Source of the DNA: an uncultured Lachnospiraceae bacterium
GTDB taxonomy: Bacteria; Bacillota; Clostridia; Lachnospirales; Lachnospiraceae
NCBI GenBank assembly: GCA_900542015.1
Contig: UQLY01000008.1
Location: 62,001 to 126,000, forward strand
DNA length: 64,000 nucleotides
Reading direction: 5' to 3'
Shown here: positions 60,741-64,000 of the stretch, one piece after another
Layout: each line of letters begins with the position of its first letter
Numbering within the stretch: the stretch's first letter is position 1
Program-made: the position numbers and the translations under genes
Notes under the pieces: model-generated
What the model was told of the DNA's origin: nothing
Seen by the model: the letters and a program-made list of their open reading frames with translations, nothing else
Databases searched by the model: none

Positions 60741-60777
60741 TTCTTAAGGTAAGTGTTAAGCACACTTATCTTAAGAA
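60741..60777 (+). promoter_or_regulatory. Stable hairpin in the spore-protein gene leader
   Basis: A 15-bp stem with one G-U (TTCTTAAGGTAAGTG with CACTTATCTTAAGAA) and a 7-nt loop lies 15 nt before the ribosome site. No U-run follows, so it is more likely an mRNA-stabilising 5' hairpin or operator than a terminator. A second, shorter pairing (TTGGCA/TGCCAA) lies at about 60690-60715. Confidence 0.5.
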
Positions 60778-60806
60778 TAGAAAACAAAAATTTGGAGGTG
60801 AAAAAA

Positions 60807-60995
60807 ATGGCATCTGGAACAAACAAAATGGAAGCAAAAGCTGCTTTGGATCGTTTCAAAACAGAGATTGCCAGCGAACTTGGCGTAAACTTAAAAGAAG
60901 GTTACAACGGTGACTTAACATCCAAGGAAGCTGGTTCTATCGGCGGTGAAATGGTTAGAAGGATGATCAAAAAACAGGAAGAGCAGATGAAGTAA
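60807..60995 (+). CDS. Alpha/beta-type small acid-soluble spore protein
   Basis: SASPs coat and protect spore DNA. The 62-residue protein has EAKAALDRFKTEIASELGV and NGDLTSKEAGSIGGEMVRRMI, including the germination-protease site region (FKTEIASELG). GGAGGTG precedes ATG 60807. It is direct evidence that the organism forms spores. A forespore-type promoter is expected but was not confidently located. Confidence 0.95.
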   Translation: MASGTNKMEAKAALDRFKTEIASELGVNLKEGYNGDLTSKEAGSIGGEMVRRMIKKQEEQMK

Positions 60996-61030
60996 TAAAA
61001 GCATCGGCTTATAAAACCTGAAATCCAAAA

Positions 61031-61066
61031 AGCGGGAAGAATGGATCTTCATTCTTCCCGCTTTAT
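61031..61066. terminator. Bidirectional terminator between the spore-protein and DJ-1 genes
   Basis: A perfect 13-bp stem (AGCGGGAAGAATG with CATTCTTCCCGCT) and a 6-nt loop with TTTAT after and AAA before serves both convergent genes. Confidence 0.88.
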
Positions 61067-61080
61067 AATTGCGCTTTCGC

Positions 61081-61632
61081 TTACCGGCTGTAAACGATGG
61101 CTTCGGCGATCTTGTCCGCTTCATCTTTTCCCTGATACCGCTCCACAATCGCAAGCCCGAAATCGATTGCGGTTCCAAGTCCTCTGCTGGTCGTTACATG
61201 CTCCGACACCTCAACGCTGTTATGAAATACCAGCGCGCCGTCCAAATGTCCTTCAAAGGAAGGATAGGATGTTGCGTTTCTGCCCTTCAAAAATCCTTTA
61301 TGTCCGAAAATACTCGGCGCAGCGCAAATGGCGCTGATACATTTGCCCGCTTCATAAAAAGCGTCTACCTGTTTCATTAAAGGCTCGCACGCCTCTAAGT
61401 TTTTTGTGCCCGGCATTCCTCCCGGAAGCACGATCATATCCAAATCCTCAAAATCAACTTCTTCAAGAAGCAGATCCGCTGTTACCGTTACCTGATGGGA
61501 GCTGGTAACCTCCTTTTGTCCGGTAACCGACACGGTCTTTAAATCCAGACCCGCCCGTCTGCAGATGTCCACTACCAAAAGCGCCTCGCACTCCTCAAAT
61601 CCTGTCGCTAAAAAAACGCAAATTTTTGCCAT
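61081..61632 (-). CDS. DJ-1/PfpI family protein
   Basis: The 183-residue protein has FLATGFEECEAL, VLPGGMPGT and ISAICAAPSIFG with the conserved nucleophile Cys (about 104), and GALVFHNSVEVSEHVTTSRGLGTA. DJ-1/YajL-type proteins act as deglycases, glyoxalase-like enzymes or chaperones; the exact activity is debated. It is monocistronic between terminators. Confidence 0.9.
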   Translation of the reverse strand: MAKICVFLATGFEECEALLVVDICRRAGLDLKTVSVTGQKEVTSSHQVTVTADLLLEEVDFEDLDMIVLPGGMPGTKNLEACEPLMKQVDAFYEAGKCISAICAAPSIFGHKGFLKGRNATSYPSFEGHLDGALVFHNSVEVSEHVTTSRGLGTAIDFGLAIVERYQGKDEADKIAEAIVYSR

Positions 61633-61918
61633 TCACTCTTCCTCCTTTTGCGAAACCCAATAGTTTCCCATTGATTTCCTGATTGTTTTCAGTATAATAC
61701 CGAATGGGATAAAACACAATTCCCGAATAATATTTAAATAGAATCCCTCTGCGCTCTGATCAATGTATCATTTTTTGAATTTTGCCCGATATGGGCAGGA
61801 TAAATCACATAGACAACAGCCCCACAAAATGCTCTGTGGCGTCTGTCGATAGATATTTTCTGGGTAAAATCCGGTTCCTGTTCATTTGATCTCATTCACC
61901 GGATTTTATCCCCGGACC

Positions 61919-62785
61919 TTATTTCCGGATCTGTTCCATGAATTGTTCTACTGTTTCAGCTTTGGCGGCACATTTCAGATATTGTCTCAGCACGGACATA
62001 TCCGTTTCATTTATGATCTTTTCCGTCAGTTCCTCTGAAACATTCCCTAATTCACGCAGCAATAAAAGAATATTTTCCGCACACTCTTCCTGTCTGCCTT
62101 CTTCTTTGCCTTCCGCCCGTTCATCTTTCAGCATTTCTTCAAAAACCATAAATCGCCCCTCCATTTCACGATTGCTTTTCACTTTACAGACCGTATTCTG
62201 AAGCTGCAAAATAAACGCATCTTCAAAATCTTTCATGCTCTCTTTCAGATCGGCTTTTACAAAATCCAAAAATCTTGCAAGCGGCTCGGAAATGTCCTCC
62301 CGATTTTTCCCACAGGTGTTTAAAAAAACACTGATACTGCCATCCTTCAGCCTCATCTCTTTGTCTTCCATACACACGTTTTGAAAGGTATATCGATATT
62401 TCCCCTGCCCGAAAGGATCAAAATCACAGATAAATATCACATAAGTATCCGGTAATTTTGCATATTCCTCTCCTCCGGCAAGCAATTCCATATCGATCTG
62501 GCTGTGATAATACCGGGTTCGCTTTTCCAGTTTCTGCTTTTTTACTACCTGCACTTCCACGTTGTAATGGGTATGCTTTTCATCCTCTGCATAAACATCC
62601 AGTCGGATTCCTTTATATTCCGGGTGATATACAATACTCTTTTCCTTGCTGACCGTAACCCTTTCAATCGGCATTCCCAAAACAAGCTCCAGCAGTTTCC
62701 GGCAGTTATCCTCATCGGGCATAACCGCGCCAAACATGAAGTTGTCCTTAATTGTAAGTTCTTTCAGTTTTCTCTTTTCTTTCAT
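61919..62785 (-). CDS. Rpn-family recombination-promoting nuclease/PD-(D/E)XK transposase-like protein
   Basis: The 288-residue protein has the family start LTIKDNFMFGAVM, LELVLGMPIERV, the nuclease core GIRLDVYAEDEKHTHYNVEVQ (Asp...Glu-x-Gln) and RTRYYHSQIDMELL, FICDFDPFGQGKYRYTF, then a Glu/Lys/Gly-rich coiled tail. Rpn proteins promote recombination and occur in many copies per genome. A C-terminal fragment of a relative lies at 12.3 kb. The 61633-61918 gap holds only two imperfect hairpins. Confidence 0.88.
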   Translation of the reverse strand: MKEKRKLKELTIKDNFMFGAVMPDEDNCRKLLELVLGMPIERVTVSKEKSIVYHPEYKGIRLDVYAEDEKHTHYNVEVQVVKKQKLEKRTRYYHSQIDMELLAGGEEYAKLPDTYVIFICDFDPFGQGKYRYTFQNVCMEDKEMRLKDGSISVFLNTCGKNREDISEPLARFLDFVKADLKESMKDFEDAFILQLQNTVCKVKSNREMEGRFMVFEEMLKDERAEGKEEGRQEECAENILLLLRELGNVSEELTEKIINETDMSVLRQYLKCAAKAETVEQFMEQIRK

Positions 62786-62995
62786 TTTTCCTCCACTTTC
62801 GCAGAGGAATTCTACGATGAAAGTATAACATACAGTTATTTCGTTTGCAAGTCATTCCGTAAATAAATATTCAAAATTCAGTTTATTTGTGGCAGTGCAA
62901 ATACTTTTCCAAATATAAAGCTCCTACGATAAATTCACAGTTCCGGCGGTCCGATTTGCAACCTGGAAAGCACCCGGATTGTAACGGCTTTCCTG

Positions 62996-63835
62996 TTACA
63001 AAACCAGCCGTTCTTCATATAGCCTTCTATCCATATCTTTAAACACATTGAAAATGATCCTGTCAAAATGACCGGGATTTTCTTTTAAAAAAGCGGTAAC
63101 AGTTTCCACGGCTATACTTGCCGCTTCCTGATTCGGGAAATGAAATTCTCCTGTGGAAATACAGCAAAAAGCCACGCTTTTAATCTTATGCTCTGCTGCA
63201 CATTCCAGAACGCTCCTATAACAATTTCTTAAATCCTGACGCAGCCAGTCATTTAACCTGTATCCGACGATCGGTCCCACCGTATGAATGACATATTCCG
63301 CCGGAAGATTATAACCTTTTGTAATAACCGCACTTCCTACCGGCTCTTCATAATTTCTCCCGTATCTGATCCGCTTTTGGTTCATGACATGATTGCACTC
63401 CTCCCGCAGCTGCATTCCTGCCGCACTGTGAATAGCATTATCAATACACCTGTGACAAGGGACAAAACACCCTAACATCTGCGAATTTGCCGCATTGACG
63501 ATGGCACCCACTTCCAATCTGGTAATGTCCCCCTGCCAGATGGATAATTGCCCGGCAAAGGGATGTTTACTGCCATACTGTTCCGTGACAGTGGGAATAT
63601 CCTTCAGCGTTACAATTCCCTTTTCCAAAGCCTCCGATTTCAGAAATTCATCCTGCACCTTTAGGATTTCCTCCGAAATCCTTCCCGGCATACGGACATT
63701 CATCAGGGAACGGACCGCCCTGCGTTTTTCTTCATATTCTTTCGGAAGCTCTATCGTATCATATGTCCCTGAATCAATAATCAGTTGGTTCAACAGATAA
63801 GTAAGCCTCTCTGTCTGCTCTTTTGTTTCCGCCAT
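62996..63835 (-). CDS. Macrodomain protein-ADP-ribose hydrolase (zinc-dependent type)
   Basis: An N-terminal helical region (to about residue 85) precedes a macrodomain: WQGDITRLEVGAIVNAANSQMLGCFVPCHRCIDNAIHSAAG contains Asp, Asn and the Cys/His residues that bind zinc in the Zn-macro class; VIHTVGPIVG and CCISTGEFHFP follow. These enzymes remove ADP-ribose added by SirTM sirtuins. ATG 63835 overlaps the upstream stop by TGATCATG spacing, so it is translationally coupled to the sirtuin gene. Confidence 0.92.
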   Translation of the reverse strand: MAETKEQTERLTYLLNQLIIDSGTYDTIELPKEYEEKRRAVRSLMNVRMPGRISEEILKVQDEFLKSEALEKGIVTLKDIPTVTEQYGSKHPFAGQLSIWQGDITRLEVGAIVNAANSQMLGCFVPCHRCIDNAIHSAAGMQLREECNHVMNQKRIRYGRNYEEPVGSAVITKGYNLPAEYVIHTVGPIVGYRLNDWLRQDLRNCYRSVLECAAEHKIKSVAFCCISTGEFHFPNQEAASIAVETVTAFLKENPGHFDRIIFNVFKDMDRRLYEERLVL

Positions 63836-63837
63836 GA

Positions 63838-64000
63838 TCAACACTCCTTTAACCGCTTTGCGATATCATCCACGCTCTTTGCAATGTCCTGATCGATACC
63901 CACCGCTCTGTTTCCAAAGCTGCCCGGCACCGCCGCTTCTCTTAGATTCAGCCGGATCAGATTCCATTTTTTCTGTTCCCCCATCATGTTTTCAAAGGGA
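63838..64000 (-). CDS. Sirtuin (SirTM-like), C-terminal end, truncated by the window
   Basis: The last 53 codons are visible: PFENMMGEQKKWNLIRLNL, then REAAVPGSFGNRAVGID and a final helix ending KRLKEC. The asparagine-containing IRLNL block and the position just before a Zn-macro gene match SirTM-type sirtuins, which ADP-ribosylate a lipoylated GcvH-like protein in Firmicutes. The N-terminal NAD-binding part lies beyond the window, so the family call is tentative. Confidence 0.65.
   Translation of the reverse strand, partial: PFENMMGEQKKWNLIRLNLREAAVPGSFGNRAVGIDQDIAKSVDDIAKRLKEC

Overview
The window looks like chromosomal DNA of a spore-forming, anaerobic Clostridia member, most likely Lachnospiraceae. 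Evidence: an alpha/beta-type small acid-soluble spore protein gene, the tig-clpP-clpX-engB gene order, a feoA-feoA-feoB operon, DUF3793/flavodoxin and DUF6110/P-type ATPase pairs, a single-chain PurL, strong AGGAGG ribosome binding sites and TTGACA/TATAAT promoters. No rRNA, CRISPR array, prophage or insertion sequence was seen; the only mobile-type genes are one intact and one fragmentary Rpn/PD-(D/E)XK gene.

Region 1 (0-12.3 kb, minus strand) is devoted to PLP, cysteine and sulfur. It holds pdxT and a pdxS broken by one in-frame amber codon, a rhodanese-TtcA fusion, an O-acetylhomoserine sulfhydrylase, iscU/nifU and nifS, a nifX-like and a nifB-like gene, cysK with a yezD-type gene, and an amino-acid ABC transporter whose second permease has an internal deletion. 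The sulfhydrylase, cysK and transporter units are each preceded by a short, well-initiated ORF packed with Cys codons. In the cysK and transporter leaders the ORF is followed by an intrinsic terminator and by a segment able to pair with the terminator's 5' arm. I read this as a cysteine-responsive leader-peptide attenuation regulon. Between the cysK terminator and nifB lies an RNA closely resembling tRNA-Cys but with an ACA anticodon and a damaged anticodon stem. This cluster is the most promising candidate for an undescribed system.

Region 2 (12.3-20.5 kb) carries an Rpn fragment, an aminotransferase, an SGNH hydrolase, a C39-like protease, an M20 peptidase, mnmA, and an eno-DUF3793-flavodoxin unit. 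Region 3 (20.6-30.8 kb) is an iron/metal block: a P-type ATPase lacking CPC, DUF6110, tiny membrane proteins, an FtsX-type ABC transporter, feoAAB, a truncated Fur-like protein and a divergent DtxR-family regulator. The same palindrome (AGTTAG-N6-CTAACT) sits on the feo promoter and upstream of eno-DUF3793-flavodoxin, suggesting one iron-responsive repressor controls both iron uptake and the iron-sparing flavodoxin.

Region 4 (31-49 kb) contains a cobalamin adenosyltransferase, a DNA glycosylase fused to a MetH-activation-like domain, an orphan ABC ATPase, a GH5 glycanase, purL, a BAAT-type hydrolase, a small alarmone synthetase, a heterodimeric ABC exporter, vanZ-like, truA, a D-lactate-type dehydrogenase, an AI-2E family protein and engB. 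Region 5 (49-64 kb) contains clpX, clpP and tig, an ABC transporter with permease and ATPase fused plus a TM1266-type regulator, a zinc-ribbon membrane operon, an HD protein, a thioesterase, a tRNA-dihydrouridine synthase, a NUDIX protein, the spore protein, a DJ-1 protein, an intact Rpn protein, and a macrodomain hydrolase coupled to the end of a sirtuin gene that runs off the window.
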